NCBI RefSeq assembly: GCF_036170895.1 | Contig: NZ_CP108036.1 | Span: 2,790,001-2,854,000, forward strand | Source: Streptomyces erythrochromogenes | GTDB lineage: Bacteria > Actinomycetota > Actinomycetes > Streptomycetales > Streptomycetaceae | Direction: 5' to 3' | DNA: 64,000 nucleotides | Shown here: piece by piece, positions 10,650 through 20,158 of the stretch | Position numbering within the stretch: the stretch's first letter is position 1 | Layout of the letters: every line of letters starts with the position of its first letter | Made by a program: the position numbers and the translations under genes | Notes under the pieces: model-generated | Told to the model about the DNA's origin: nothing | Seen by the model: the letters and a program-made list of their open reading frames with translations, nothing else | Databases searched by the model: none

Positions 10650-11765
10650 ATGAGCACTGCCCCCCGCCTGACCGCCCTCGATGCGCTGCACCGCTCGCTC
10701 GGTGCGACCATGACCGATTTCGCGGGCTGGGACATGCCGCTGCGGTACGCCAGCGAGCGCGACGAGCACAACGCCGTACGCACCAAGGCCGGCCTCTTCG
10801 ACCTCTCGCACATGGGCGAGATCACGCTGACCGGCCCGGAGGCCGTCAAGGCCCTGGACTACGCGCTGGTCGGCAACATCTCCACCGTCGGTGTCGGCCG
10901 TGCCCGCTACACGCACATCTGCCAGGAGGACGGCGGGATCGTCGACGACCTGATCGTCTACCGCCTCGGCGAGACCGAGTACATGGTCGTCGCCAACGCC
11001 TCCAACGCCCAGGTCGTCCTCGACGCCCTGACCGAGCGTGCCGCCGGCTTCGACACCGAGGTCCGCGACGACCGCGACGCGTACGCGCTGCTCGCAGTGC
11101 AGGGCCCGGAGTCCCCCGGCATCCTCGCGTCGCTCACCGACGCCGACCTGGACGGCCTGAAGTACTACGCGGGCCTGCCGGGCACCGTCGCGGGCGTGCC
11201 CGCGCTGATCGCGCGTACGGGCTACACGGGCGAGGACGGCTTCGAGCTGTTCGTCTCCCCCGAGCACGCCGTGGAGCTGTGGCAGGCGCTCACCAAGGCC
11301 GGCGAGGGCGTCGGCCTGGTCCCGGCCGGCCTGTCCTGCCGCGACACCCTGCGCCTGGAAGCGGGCATGCCGCTGTACGGGCACGAGCTGACCACCTCCC
11401 TGACCCCGTTCGACGCGGGTCTGGGCCGGGTCGTGAAGTTCGAGAAGGAGGGGGACTTCGTCGGCCGCGCCGCCCTGGAGGCCGCCGCCGAGAAGGCCGC
11501 GACCAAGGCGCCGCGCAAGCTGGTCGGACTGATCGCCGAGGGCCGCCGCGTCCCGCGCGCCGGCTTCCCCGTCACGTTCGGCGGAGAGGTGATCGGCGAG
11601 GTCACCTCGGGCGCCCCGTCCCCGACGCTGGGCAAGCCGATCGCGATGGCGTACGTGGACGCGGAGCACGCCGCGCCCGGCGCCTCCGGCGTCGGCGTCG
11701 ACATTCGCGGTACGCATGAGCCGTACGAGGTCGTCGCGCTGCCGTTCTACAAGCGGCAGAAGTAG
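10650..11765 (+). CDS. gcvT: Aminomethyltransferase, glycine cleavage system T protein
   Basis: 371-residue cytoplasmic enzyme. It takes the aminomethyl group from lipoylated GcvH and, with tetrahydrofolate, yields methylene-THF and ammonia. The family start [26 protein letters not shown], the [11 protein letters not shown] block, [10 protein letters not shown] and the C-terminal barrel (APRKLVGLI ... [21 protein letters not shown]) are all present, and length is normal. I use the ATG at 10650 with GGGAG nine bases upstream; an earlier in-frame start would translate the end of the riboswitch. gcvH and glyA follow on the same strand; the P-protein gene is not in this window. Confidence 0.96.
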   Translation: MSTAPRLTALDALHRSLGATMTDFAGWDMPLRYASERDEHNAVRTKAGLFDLSHMGEITLTGPEAVKALDYALVGNISTVGVGRARYTHICQEDGGIVDDLIVYRLGETEYMVVANASNAQVVLDALTERAAGFDTEVRDDRDAYALLAVQGPESPGILASLTDADLDGLKYYAGLPGTVAGVPALIARTGYTGEDGFELFVSPEHAVELWQALTKAGEGVGLVPAGLSCRDTLRLEAGMPLYGHELTTSLTPFDAGLGRVVKFEKEGDFVGRAALEAAAEKAATKAPRKLVGLIAEGRRVPRAGFPVTFGGEVIGEVTSGAPSPTLGKPIAMAYVDAEHAAPGASGVGVDIRGTHEPYEVVALPFYKRQK

Positions 11766-11783
11766 CCCTCCGCGCACGACGTC

Positions 11784-11807
11784 CGCCGTACGGGTACCCG
11801 TACGGCG
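11784..11807. terminator. Perfect 24-bp palindrome between gcvT and gcvH
   Basis: CGCCGTACGGGT is followed directly by its reverse complement, in the 103-bp gcvT-gcvH gap. As RNA it would fold into a stable hairpin and could partly terminate or set relative levels of GcvT and GcvH. As DNA it could be a dimer-binding site. The sequence alone does not decide. Confidence 0.45.
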
Positions 11808-11868
11808 CCGTCTCAGTACCCAAGACCGCAGTTCGTATCCACTCCCCCGCATCCAGGAGAATCAGGTC

Positions 11869-12249
11869 ATGAGCAACCCCGAGAAGCTGCGTTACACCAA
11901 GGAGCACGAGTGGCTGTCGGACGTCGTGGACGGCGTCGCGACGGTCGGCATCACGGAGTTCGCGGCCAACGCGCTCGGTGACGTCGTCTACGCCCAGCTC
12001 CCCGAGGTCGGCGAGACCGTGACCGAGGGCGAGACCTGTGGCGAGCTGGAGTCGACCAAGTCGGTCAGCGACCTGTACTCCCCGGTCTCCGGCGAGATCG
12101 TCGAGGCCAACCAGGACGTCGTCGACGACCCGGCGCTCGTGAACACCGCCCCGTTCGAGGGCGGCTGGCTGTTCAAGGTCCGCCTCTCCGAGGAGCCCAA
12201 GGACGCGCTCTCCTTCGAGGAGTACACCAAGCTCACCGCCGGTAACTGA
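11869..12249 (+). CDS. gcvH: Glycine cleavage system H protein
   Basis: 126-residue lipoyl carrier protein that shuttles the aminomethyl intermediate between P, T and L proteins. The lipoylation lysine is Lys64 in [15 protein letters not shown]. Upstream, KEHEWLSD and [15 protein letters not shown] match the family closely, and length is usual. The ATG at 11869 follows AGGAGAATCAGGTC. It lies between gcvT and glyA, 15 bp before glyA, so the three genes form a glycine-serine-folate unit. Confidence 0.96.
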   Translation: MSNPEKLRYTKEHEWLSDVVDGVATVGITEFAANALGDVVYAQLPEVGETVTEGETCGELESTKSVSDLYSPVSGEIVEANQDVVDDPALVNTAPFEGGWLFKVRLSEEPKDALSFEEYTKLTAGN

Positions 12250-12264
12250 CCCCAGGGGATCCTG

Positions 12265-13521
12265 ATGTCCGTACTGAACACCCCTCTCCACGAGCTCGAC
12301 CCCGACGTCGCCGCCGCCGTCGACGCGGAGCTCGTGCGCCAGCAGTCCACCCTGGAGATGATCGCGTCGGAGAACTTCGCTCCGGTCGCCGTCATGGAGG
12401 CCCAGGGCTCGGTCCTCACCAACAAGTACGCCGAGGGCTACCCGGGCCGCCGCTACTACGGCGGCTGCGAGCACGTCGACGTGGTCGAGCAGATCGCGAT
12501 CGACCGCATCAAGGCGCTGTTCGGCGCCGAGGCCGCGAACGTCCAGCCGCACTCCGGTGCGCAGGCGAACGCCGCCGCGATGTTCGCGCTGCTCAAGCCG
12601 GGCGACACGATCATGGGCCTGAACCTGGCCCACGGCGGTCACCTGACCCACGGCATGAAGATCAACTTCTCCGGCAAGCTCTACAACGTGGTCCCGTACC
12701 ACGTGGACGAGTCCGGCGAGGTGGACATGGCCGAGGTCGAGCGCCTCGCCAAGGAGTCCAAGCCGCAGCTGATCGTCGCCGGCTGGTCCGCCTACCCGCG
12801 CCAGCTGGACTTCGCCGCCTTCCGCCGCATCGCGGACGAGGTCGGCGCGTACCTGATGGTCGACATGGCGCACTTCGCCGGCCTGGTCGCCGCGGGCCTG
12901 CACCCGAACCCGGTGCCGCACGCCCACGTCGTGACCACCACCACGCACAAGACCCTCGGCGGTCCGCGCGGCGGTGTCATCCTGTCGACGCAGGAGCTGG
13001 CCAAGAAGATCAACTCCGCGGTCTTCCCGGGTCAGCAGGGCGGTCCGCTGGAGCACGTGATCGCGGCCAAGGCGGTCTCCTTCAAGGTCGCGGCCTCGCC
13101 CGAGTTCAAGGAGCGCCAGGAGCGCACCCTGGAGGGCGCGAAGATCCTCGCCGCCCGTCTGGTCCAGGACGACGTCAAGGCCGTGGGCGTGGACGTCCTG
13201 ACCGGCGGCACCGACGTGCACCTGGTCCTGGTCGACCTGCGCAACTCCGAGCTGGACGGCCAGCAGGCCGAGGACCGCCTCCACGAGGTCGGCATCACGG
13301 TCAACCGCAACGCCATCCCGAACGACCCGCGGCCGCCGATGGTCACCTCGGGTCTGCGGATCGGTACGCCGGCCCTGGCCACCCGCGGTTTCGACGCCGA
13401 GGCCTTCACCGAGGTCGCCGAGATCATCGCGCAGGCGCTGAAGCCGACGTACGACGCCGAGGGCCTCAAGGCGCGCGTCTCGGCGCTCGCCGCGAAGTTC
13501 CCGCTGTACCCGTCGCTCTAA
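12265..13521 (+). CDS. glyA: Serine hydroxymethyltransferase
   Basis: 418-residue PLP enzyme interconverting serine plus tetrahydrofolate with glycine plus methylene-THF. The PLP lysine is Lys229 in the [14 protein letters not shown] motif. [30 protein letters not shown] and the substrate-binding region near the C-terminus ([16 protein letters not shown]) are intact. Length matches the bacterial family. ATG 12265 is preceded by AGGGGAT. Together with gcvT/gcvH it links glycine breakdown to serine, which the next gene product degrades to pyruvate. A 14-bp hairpin follows the stop. Confidence 0.97.
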   Translation: MSVLNTPLHELDPDVAAAVDAELVRQQSTLEMIASENFAPVAVMEAQGSVLTNKYAEGYPGRRYYGGCEHVDVVEQIAIDRIKALFGAEAANVQPHSGAQANAAAMFALLKPGDTIMGLNLAHGGHLTHGMKINFSGKLYNVVPYHVDESGEVDMAEVERLAKESKPQLIVAGWSAYPRQLDFAAFRRIADEVGAYLMVDMAHFAGLVAAGLHPNPVPHAHVVTTTTHKTLGGPRGGVILSTQELAKKINSAVFPGQQGGPLEHVIAAKAVSFKVAASPEFKERQERTLEGAKILAARLVQDDVKAVGVDVLTGGTDVHLVLVDLRNSELDGQQAEDRLHEVGITVNRNAIPNDPRPPMVTSGLRIGTPALATRGFDAEAFTEVAEIIAQALKPTYDAEGLKARVSALAAKFPLYPSL

Positions 13522-13530
13522 CGACGGCGC

Positions 13531-13571
13531 GGAAGGGCCCGGCCTCGTCTGTGCACGGGCCGGGCCCTTCC
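13531..13571 (+). terminator. Terminator after glyA
   Basis: Perfect 14-bp stem GGAAGGGCCCGGCC / GGCCGGGCCCTTCC with a 13-nt loop, starting 10 bp after the glyA stop. It should end the riboswitch-controlled transcript before sdaA. Confidence 0.75.
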
Positions 13572-13640
13572 CATGCCCGCCGGCGTCCGCCACGGCGCCC
13601 GGCGGCCCGAGGACCCGGTATCGCGGCCCCCGTGGCGCGG

Positions 13641-13733
13641 GTGGACACCTGTCCGACCTGTCCACGTAATCCTTCCCACCTCGACCGGCAGCCAGGACGT
13701 TCACCTCGCCGCGTTAAGCTCGTCTGTCGGACA
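13641..13733. promoter_or_regulatory. Candidate operator sites upstream of sdaA
   Basis: An inverted repeat GTGGACA-N11-TGTCCAC (13641-13665) and a smaller TGTCGGACA (13725-13733) share a TGTC/GACA core. The smaller one resembles, from memory, sites of FadR-subfamily GntR regulators. They lie 134 and 66 bp before the sdaA start. Function is inferred. Confidence 0.3.
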
Positions 13734-13798
13734 AAATCTGAACAATCCACCTCTCCTGCCCCCTCCCACCCCACGAGCAGACAAGGGAGTCCGCCACC

Positions 13799-15181
<1,383 letters not shown>

Positions 15182-15197
15182 CCCCGTCCCGATGACC

Positions 15198-15231
15198 GCA
15201 GGGCCCGGCGCGTGCACGCGCCGGGCCCTGC
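15198..15231 (+). terminator. Terminator after sdaA
   Basis: Fully palindromic hairpin with a 15-bp stem (GCAGGGCCCGGCGCG and its complement around TGCA), 17 bp past the sdaA stop. Confidence 0.75.
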
Positions 15232-15332
15232 GCCGTCCCGTACGGCGCCCGACGGACCCGGAACCGCCGGATCCGGCACGGCGTCCTTAGTCGTGCCACC
15301 AGTCCCCGTCTCTTGAGAATCGAGGGGACGTC

Positions 15333-15845
15333 ATGATCCACGCCCGTCTCCGGCAGTTCGTGGCCCTGGCGGTCGGCGCCGTGCTCGCCGCCTGCCTGTC
15401 CTTCGCCGCGCCTGCCTCGGCCTCCTCCCTCACCCCGGCCGCCGCCGGCACCCAGGTCCAGACCCCGCTCGTCGTGAACGCCCGCTGGGGCGGGCACGCC
15501 ACGTTCGACCGGATCGTCATCGACCTGCAGGGGTACGCCCCCACGGTGACCGTCACACCCGTCGCACAGCTCAGGTACGACGGTTCCGGGCAGCCCGTGC
15601 CGCTGGCCGGGAAGTACTTCCTGGAGATCCGCCTCAACCCCGCCGCCGCGCACAACGACGCGGGCGAGAGCGTCTACCACGGCCCCAAGCTCCAGAAGAT
15701 CTACCTCAGCAAGCTCAAGGGCCTCGCCATGACCGGCGACTACGAGGGGTACGTGACCTTCGGCGCCGCCTTCGACACCCTCCCCTACTACCGGGCCTAC
15801 AGCCTGCACTCGCCCGAGCGGTTCATCGTGGACATCGCGCACTGA
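15333..15845 (+). CDS. Secreted AMIN-like domain protein
   Basis: 170-residue exported protein. A signal peptide is clear: basic MIHARLRQ, hydrophobic [15 protein letters not shown], then APASASS as the probable cleavage region. The mature part (WGGHATFDRIVIDLQGYAPT ... YFLEIRLNPAAA ... YEGYVTFGAAFDTLPYYRAYSL ... RFIVDIAH) matches the AMIN-like beta-sandwich family of actinobacteria. These proteins are thought to act at the cell envelope; no catalytic residues are evident. GAGGGGACGTC precedes ATG 15333. It is convergent with the next gene. Confidence 0.82.
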   Translation: MIHARLRQFVALAVGAVLAACLSFAAPASASSLTPAAAGTQVQTPLVVNARWGGHATFDRIVIDLQGYAPTVTVTPVAQLRYDGSGQPVPLAGKYFLEIRLNPAAAHNDAGESVYHGPKLQKIYLSKLKGLAMTGDYEGYVTFGAAFDTLPYYRAYSLHSPERFIVDIAH

Positions 15846-15873
15846 ACCCTCGGCCGCAGTACGCAGTCCGCAC

Positions 15874-15908
15874 GGCCGGCCCGGGGCGTCGCACGCCCCG
15901 GGCCGGCC
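15874..15908. terminator. Bidirectional terminator between convergent genes
   Basis: 15-bp perfect stem GGCCGGCCCGGGGCG / CGCCCCGGGCCGGCC with a 5-nt loop in the 67-bp gap between stops at 15845 (+) and 15913 (-). It can serve both genes. Confidence 0.75.
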
Positions 15909-15912
15909 CGTG

Positions 15913-16560
15913 TCATCTGCGCCAGAACAGGTGGTGCGTGACGCCGCCGCCCGGGCTGGGCACGACGTCCCGGTGGAACCGGTCGAGCAGTTCCTCCGGC
16001 GACTCCCACAGCCTGGCCCCGGAGCCGATCTCCACGGGCGAGACCGCCACGTGCAGGGTGTCGACGAGGTCGGCGTCGAGGAACTCGCGGATCGTGGTCG
16101 CCCCGCCGCCGAGCCGTACGTCCCTGCCCCGCGCCGCTTCGCGGGCCGCGGCGAGGACCGCGGCCGGGTCGTCGTCGACGAAGTGGAAGGTGGTGTCGGA
16201 GAGCGTGAACGAGGGGCGCGTGTGGTGGGTCATGACGAACACCGGGGTGTGGAACGGGGGCTCCTCGCCCCACCAGCCCCGCCATTCGTGGTCGGCCCAG
16301 GGGCCGCGCTGGGGCCCGAACTTGTTGCGGCCCATGATCTCGGCGCCGATGTTGTACGCGAAGTCCCGGGTGAAGTAGTCGTCCAGGCCCCGGCTCCCGC
16401 CGGGGTCGGTGCGGTGGGGCCAGCTGGCCGTGGCCCCGGCCCACGCGAACAGGGCCCCGGGGTCGGCGTCGCCGAACGGCCGCTCCAGGCTCTGGTGCTC
16501 GCCGGCTCCGAACCCGTCCTGCGAGACGTTGAAGTTCTGGACCCTCAGCAGTTGCTCCAC
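15913..16560 (-). CDS. Dihydrofolate reductase family protein (RibD C-terminal domain)
   Basis: 215-residue cytoplasmic oxidoreductase-like protein. Visible landmarks are MGRNKFGP near residue 75, TPVFVMTHHTRPSF in mid-protein, RLGGGATTIREFLDADLVD for the nucleotide-contacting loop, and DTLHVAVSPVEIGSGARLW near the end. These define the RibD-C/DHFR-like fold, which usually binds NADPH; the substrate is unknown. GTG 16560 has GGGAGGAAGCGC directly upstream. It starts 17 bp after the stop of the upstream gene on the same strand, so the two are probably cotranscribed. Confidence 0.85.
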   Translation of the reverse strand: MEQLLRVQNFNVSQDGFGAGEHQSLERPFGDADPGALFAWAGATASWPHRTDPGGSRGLDDYFTRDFAYNIGAEIMGRNKFGPQRGPWADHEWRGWWGEEPPFHTPVFVMTHHTRPSFTLSDTTFHFVDDDPAAVLAAAREAARGRDVRLGGGATTIREFLDADLVDTLHVAVSPVEIGSGARLWESPEELLDRFHRDVVPSPGGGVTHHLFWRR

Positions 16561-16576
16561 GCGCTTCCTCCCGCCT

Positions 16577-17071
16577 TCACCGGTGCTCGGGGTTGGGGAA
16601 GTCGAAGCGGCAGCCGGCGTCCCACAGGGAGCGCTGGTTGCCGTGCGCCGGGATGCCGCCGGAGCGCTTGAGCAGGGCGGCCAGGTGCATGAGGTTCCAG
16701 GACATGATGGCGGTGTTGCGGTTGGTGAAGTCGTTCTCGGGGCCGCCCGAGCCGGGGTCGAGGTAGGAGGGGCCCGGGCCGGCCTCGCCGATCCAGCCCG
16801 CGTCGGCCTGCGGCGGGATCGCGTAGCCGAGGTGCTGGTCGCTCTCCCAGCCGTGGTCGGTCATGTCCGGCCGGACGCCCGTCGCGAGGTCGTGGTCGAC
16901 GGCGCGGATGAGCGAGGTGCGGGCGCCCGCGGACTCCATGACCGCCCGGCTCCTGTCGATCAGGCCCTCGGTGTTGCCGGTCTCGGGCGAGCGCTTGAGC
17001 GTGCAGTTCACGTAGAGGGCGGTGAGGTCGGCGTAGTGCGCACGGTTCGCGGTGTTCTCGTCGGCAGCCAC
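16577..17071 (-). CDS. NAD(P)H-dependent FMN reductase-like protein with internal deletion
   Basis: 164 residues, against about 235-240 in the family as I remember it. The N-terminus (LTALYVNCTLKRSPE ... TEGLIDRSRAVME ... RAVDHDLATGVRPDMTDHGW) and C-terminus (HLGYAIPPQADAGWIGEAGP ... NPEHR) match flavodoxin-like reductases closely. Around residue 78 (about 16838) the chain jumps from the DHGWESD segment directly to QHLGY. The missing roughly 70 residues normally contain the PIWLG flavin-contact loop and the VGGCLITGNEDG segment. The reading frame is intact. Flavin binding is unlikely, so this may be a decaying gene or a repurposed fragment. Start GTG 17071 is weakly supported. Confidence 0.7.
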   Translation of the reverse strand: MAADENTANRAHYADLTALYVNCTLKRSPETGNTEGLIDRSRAVMESAGARTSLIRAVDHDLATGVRPDMTDHGWESDQHLGYAIPPQADAGWIGEAGPGPSYLDPGSGGPENDFTNRNTAIMSWNLMHLAALLKRSGGIPAHGNQRSLWDAGCRFDFPNPEHR

Positions 17072-17184
17072 GCAACCCAGCGTGCGCAGCGTGCGGGGCG
17101 GCCGCCACCGGGCCTGGCCCGTACGGGGGCGGCCGCGCGGAGGTGAGCGCGGTGGCCGGCCCGCCGCGTACCTAGGATGGCGGC

Positions 17185-17733
17185 ATGTCCCTGCCGCACG
17201 CCATCCTCACCGCCCTGCTCGAGAAGCCCTCGTCCGGGCTGGAGCTGACCCGGCGGTTCGACAAGTCCATCGGGTACTTCTGGTCGGCGACGCACCAGCA
17301 GATCTACCGCGAGCTCGGGCGGCTGGAGGAGGCCGGGCTGATCCGGGCGCTGCCCAGCGAGGTGCCCGTGCGGGGCCAGAAGAAGGAGTACGAGGTGCTG
17401 CCCGCGGGCGGCACGGAGCTGGCCCGGTGGGTCGCGGAGAGCCAGGACCCCAAGCCGATGCGCGATCCGCTGCTGCTGCGGATCCGGGCGGCGGGCGTGG
17501 TGGGGCCGCAGGGCCTCGGCCCCGAGCTGCGGCGCCATCTGGAGCTGCACCGGCGCCAGCTGGCGCAGTACGAGGCCATCGAGGAGAAGGACTTCCCGCC
17601 GGGGCGCGACGCCGTGGAGGACCGGCTGCGCCGGCTCGTCCTGCACGGCGGGATCGCCCTGGAGACGTTCTGGCTGACCTGGCTGGAGGAGGCCCTCGCC
17701 GAGGTCGGCGACATGTCCGGCCCGCAGGCCTGA
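17185..17733 (+). CDS. PadR family transcriptional regulator
   Basis: 182-residue DNA-binding protein. The N-terminal winged helix (LPHAILTALLEKPSSGLELT ... FWSATHQQIYRELGRLEEAGLI ... GRYXL-like EYEVLPAGGTELARWV) is typical PadR. The C-terminal half is the Vir-type dimerisation helices (LRRHLELHRRQLAQYEAIE ... TFWLTWLEEALAEV). It is divergent from the reductase-like pair across 113 bp, so it may control that pair and itself. A TAGGAT hexamer at 17173-17178 lies only 6 bp before the ATG, which would give a leaderless or nearly leaderless transcript. The ligand is unknown. Confidence 0.88.
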   Translation: MSLPHAILTALLEKPSSGLELTRRFDKSIGYFWSATHQQIYRELGRLEEAGLIRALPSEVPVRGQKKEYEVLPAGGTELARWVAESQDPKPMRDPLLLRIRAAGVVGPQGLGPELRRHLELHRRQLAQYEAIEEKDFPPGRDAVEDRLRRLVLHGGIALETFWLTWLEEALAEVGDMSGPQA

Positions 17734-17778
17734 GGCCCCGTGGGGGCCCGGAGCCCTCGGCGCGTGCCGCTGCCGCAC

Positions 17779-17820
17779 GGCTCCGCCCCCGCCCGGGCGG
17801 ACCGGGGCGGGGGCGGAGCC
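17779..17820. terminator. Bidirectional terminator between PadR and EF-hand genes
   Basis: 16-bp stem GGCTCCGCCCCCGCCC / GGGCGGGGGCGGAGCC with a 10-nt loop in the gap between convergent stops at 17733 and 17828. Confidence 0.72.
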
Positions 17821-17827
17821 GAAGGGA

Positions 17828-18040
17828 CTACTTGTTCAGGGAGGCCCAGAACTCGTCGAAGCTCAGCAGCTTGTCGCCGTTGGCGTCCTTGGAGGCGACG
17901 ACGGAGTCCGCGACGGCCGGGGTCACGTGGGCGTCGCCCATCGAGCGCATCGCGGCGCTGTACTCGTCGGCCGTGATGAAGCCGTCACCGTTCACGTCGA
18001 ACCTGTCGAACGTAGCCCGTGCGCTCTCGATGTCCGCCAC
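17828..18040 (-). CDS. Small EF-hand calcium-binding protein
   Basis: 70-residue soluble protein made of two EF-hands. Loop 1 is DVNGDGFITADE, a canonical 12-residue Ca2+ loop with Asp at 1, Asn at 3, Asp at 5 and Glu at 12. Loop 2 is DANGDKLLSFDE. It belongs to the calerythrin/calmodulin-like small proteins common in Streptomyces. The GTG at 18040 gives the start VADIESARATFDRFD seen in homologues; longer in-frame readings add a proline/glycine-rich stretch. No partner is obvious, and a Ca2+ buffer or sensor role is inferred from the loops. Confidence 0.88.
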   Translation of the reverse strand: MADIESARATFDRFDVNGDGFITADEYSAAMRSMGDAHVTPAVADSVVASKDANGDKLLSFDEFWASLNK

Positions 18041-18161
18041 TGGGTCCACCCCTTCTTGGTGCTTGTTGACCGGCCCAGGGTAGCGGCACGCGGGGCGGCC
18101 GGACCCCCCGGGTCCCGGCCCCGGGGGCGCAGCGGGCCCGGCGAGATCCACGAGGCGCGAC

Positions 18162-19349
18162 CTAGCGGAAGATGCCGGTGTGGCCGAGCGAGTAGCGGCC
18201 TGGCTGCGGGTAGACGGCGAGGCCGTGGGGGCCGCCGCCCACCGGGATCCGGGCGAGCTGCTTGCCGGTCACGGTGTCGACCGCGTACACCTCGGAGTTG
18301 TAGCGGCCGGACAGCCACAGCACCTTGCCGTCGGCGGAGACGCCGCCCATGTCGGGGCTGCCGCCGTCGGGCAGCGTCCACTTCTTGGTGAGCTTCTTCT
18401 GCGGGAAGTCGTAGACGGAGATGGTGCCCTCGCCTCGGTTGGAGACGTACATCTCCTTGGAGTCGCGGCTCACGTAGAGGCCGTGGCAGCCCTTGCCGGT
18501 GGGCAGCAGCTTCGGGGTCTCGAAGGTGTCGCCGCTGAGCACCCACATGCCGTGCGCCATCATGTCCGCGACGTAGAAGGTCTTGCCGTCCGGGGAGACC
18601 TTGACGTCCTGCGGCATCGCGCCCTCGAACGGCAGCTTCTGCTGGCCGACGACCTCCATCCGCTCGGTGTCGACCTTGAGGAGTTCGCCGGAGAACTCGC
18701 AGCTCACGATGAAGTAGCGGCCGTCGGCGGAGAAGTCGGCGTGGTTGACGCCGTAGCAGGTCACCGGGACGGTCTTCACGCGGTCCATGGTGTGCGGGTC
18801 GCGGAAGACCAGCTCCTTGTCCATCGAGGCCATGACGATCGCGTACTTGCCGTTGGGCGTGAAGTACAGGTTGTACGGGTCGTGCACCTCGACGGGCTTT
18901 CCGGCCTCGCCGGTCGCGGGGTTGATCGGGGTGAGCGTGTGGCCCCGGTTGTTGTTGACCCACAGGGTCTTCAGGTCCCAGGAGGGGACGACGTGCTGGG
19001 GCTGGACCCCGACCGGGATGGTGTCGATGACCCGGTAGGTCTCCGGGTCGATGACGGACACGGTGTTGGAGTTGGTGTTCGGCACGTAGACGCGGGACGG
19101 GAAGTCCTTGACCACGGGGGAGAGTTTGCCCGGCCGGTCCGCCGCGTAGACGTCGTTCGGATCCAGCAGGGGCGGCATGCCGGGCAGCCCGGGCGGGGCG
19201 GCCGGCACGGCCTTGACGGGCTTGGCCGGGCCCTTGGTGCCGAGCGCCTCGGCGGGCCCCTTTCCTGCTGATCCGCAGCCGGCCAGGGCGGCGAGGACCA
19301 GACCGGCCAGCAGCACGCCGGCATTCCGGGGAAGGCGGGTGGTCTTCAT
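18162..19349 (-). CDS. YncE-like beta-propeller lipoprotein
   Basis: 395-residue exported lipoprotein. LVLAALAGCGSAG places the lipidated cysteine at residue 25. A proline/alanine-rich linker (about 30-60) precedes a seven-bladed propeller of YncE/YVTN repeats such as SRVYVPNTNSNTVSVIDPET, KTLWVNNNRGHTLTPINPAT, KTFYVADMMAHGMWVLSGDT and KEMYVSNRGEGTISVYDFPQ. Such propellers bind ligands or partner proteins; no enzyme site is evident. The ATG at 19349 overlaps the stop of the deacetylase-like gene (ATGA), so the two are translationally coupled and likely work together at the cell surface. Confidence 0.87.
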   Translation of the reverse strand: MKTTRLPRNAGVLLAGLVLAALAGCGSAGKGPAEALGTKGPAKPVKAVPAAPPGLPGMPPLLDPNDVYAADRPGKLSPVVKDFPSRVYVPNTNSNTVSVIDPETYRVIDTIPVGVQPQHVVPSWDLKTLWVNNNRGHTLTPINPATGEAGKPVEVHDPYNLYFTPNGKYAIVMASMDKELVFRDPHTMDRVKTVPVTCYGVNHADFSADGRYFIVSCEFSGELLKVDTERMEVVGQQKLPFEGAMPQDVKVSPDGKTFYVADMMAHGMWVLSGDTFETPKLLPTGKGCHGLYVSRDSKEMYVSNRGEGTISVYDFPQKKLTKKWTLPDGGSPDMGGVSADGKVLWLSGRYNSEVYAVDTVTGKQLARIPVGGGPHGLAVYPQPGRYSLGHTGIFR

Positions 19350-20158
19350 GGCGTCAGCAGCTCCGTGGTGGTCACCGCGCGCAGTTTGCGGCGCGCGAGT
19401 TCTTCGAGGAGGGGAGGCATCGCGTCGACCGTGTCCGCGTAGCCGAAGTGCAGGCTCACCACGGATCCGGGCCGGATCGTCCCGGTGACGTTGCGGATGA
19501 CGGCCGCGGCGCCGGGCGAGGTGAAGTCGAGGGAGTCGACGTCGTACGAGAGGACGTGCGGGTAGCCCGCCCGCTGGGCCAGCTTCTGGACGAGCGGGGT
19601 CGCGTACTGCGTCTGGGAGGGCCGGAACCAGGTGCCGATGGAGCCGGTGAGCCGCTTGAGGCGCTGGGCGCAGCCGGTGATCTCGGCGTAGGCCTCCGCC
19701 TCGGCCATGTCGTTGATGGCGAGGTGGCGCTGGGTGTGGTTGCCGAGCTCGTGACCGCCGTCGAGGATCCGGCGGGCCATGTCCGGGTGGGCGTCGAGCC
19801 AGGAGCCGATCGCCAGTACGGTGACCCGCGCGCCCCCCTTCTCCGCCTCGGCCAGCGCCGCGCGCGCGAGGGCGGGCTCCCCGTTGCCGTGGAAGGTGAG
19901 GGCGACCCGGCCGCCGTCGCGCGGACCGTGGCCGATCTCCACGGGCTGCCCGGCGAACCGGCGCGGGGCGGCGGGGGCCGCAGCCCGCGCGGGCTTGGCC
20001 GGACGGGCCGGGCCGGGGGGCGGGGAGGAGGGCCCGGCGGCCGGACGGCCGGGGCCGCAGCCGGTGGTGATGCCGGCCGCCGCGGCGCCGGCCACACCGA
20101 GACCGGCCGCACGCAGAGCCGCACGCAGGGCCGCGCGGCGGCCTGGATGTGAGAGCAC
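19346..20158 (-). CDS. Polysaccharide deacetylase-like lipoprotein lacking the motif-1 aspartates
   Basis: 270 residues. A twin-arginine-like start (GRRAALRAALRAAGLGVAG) and ITTGC suggest export, with Cys34 a possible lipidation site. A Pro/Ala linker to about residue 68 precedes a NodB-type fold. Motif 2, the metal-binding HTxxH, is present as HTQRH (His141, His145), and motif 3 appears as WFRPSQTQYA. Motif 1, usually TFDDG, reads TFHGNG at 88-93, so both conserved Asp residues are absent. The enzyme may be inactive or use another ligand set. Start GTG 20158 is tentative. It is coupled to the downstream propeller gene. Confidence 0.82.
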   Translation of the reverse strand: MLSHPGRRAALRAALRAAGLGVAGAAAAGITTGCGPGRPAAGPSSPPPGPARPAKPARAAAPAAPRRFAGQPVEIGHGPRDGGRVALTFHGNGEPALARAALAEAEKGGARVTVLAIGSWLDAHPDMARRILDGGHELGNHTQRHLAINDMAEAEAYAEITGCAQRLKRLTGSIGTWFRPSQTQYATPLVQKLAQRAGYPHVLSYDVDSLDFTSPGAAAVIRNVTGTIRPGSVVSLHFGYADTVDAMPPLLEELARRKLRAVTTTELLTP

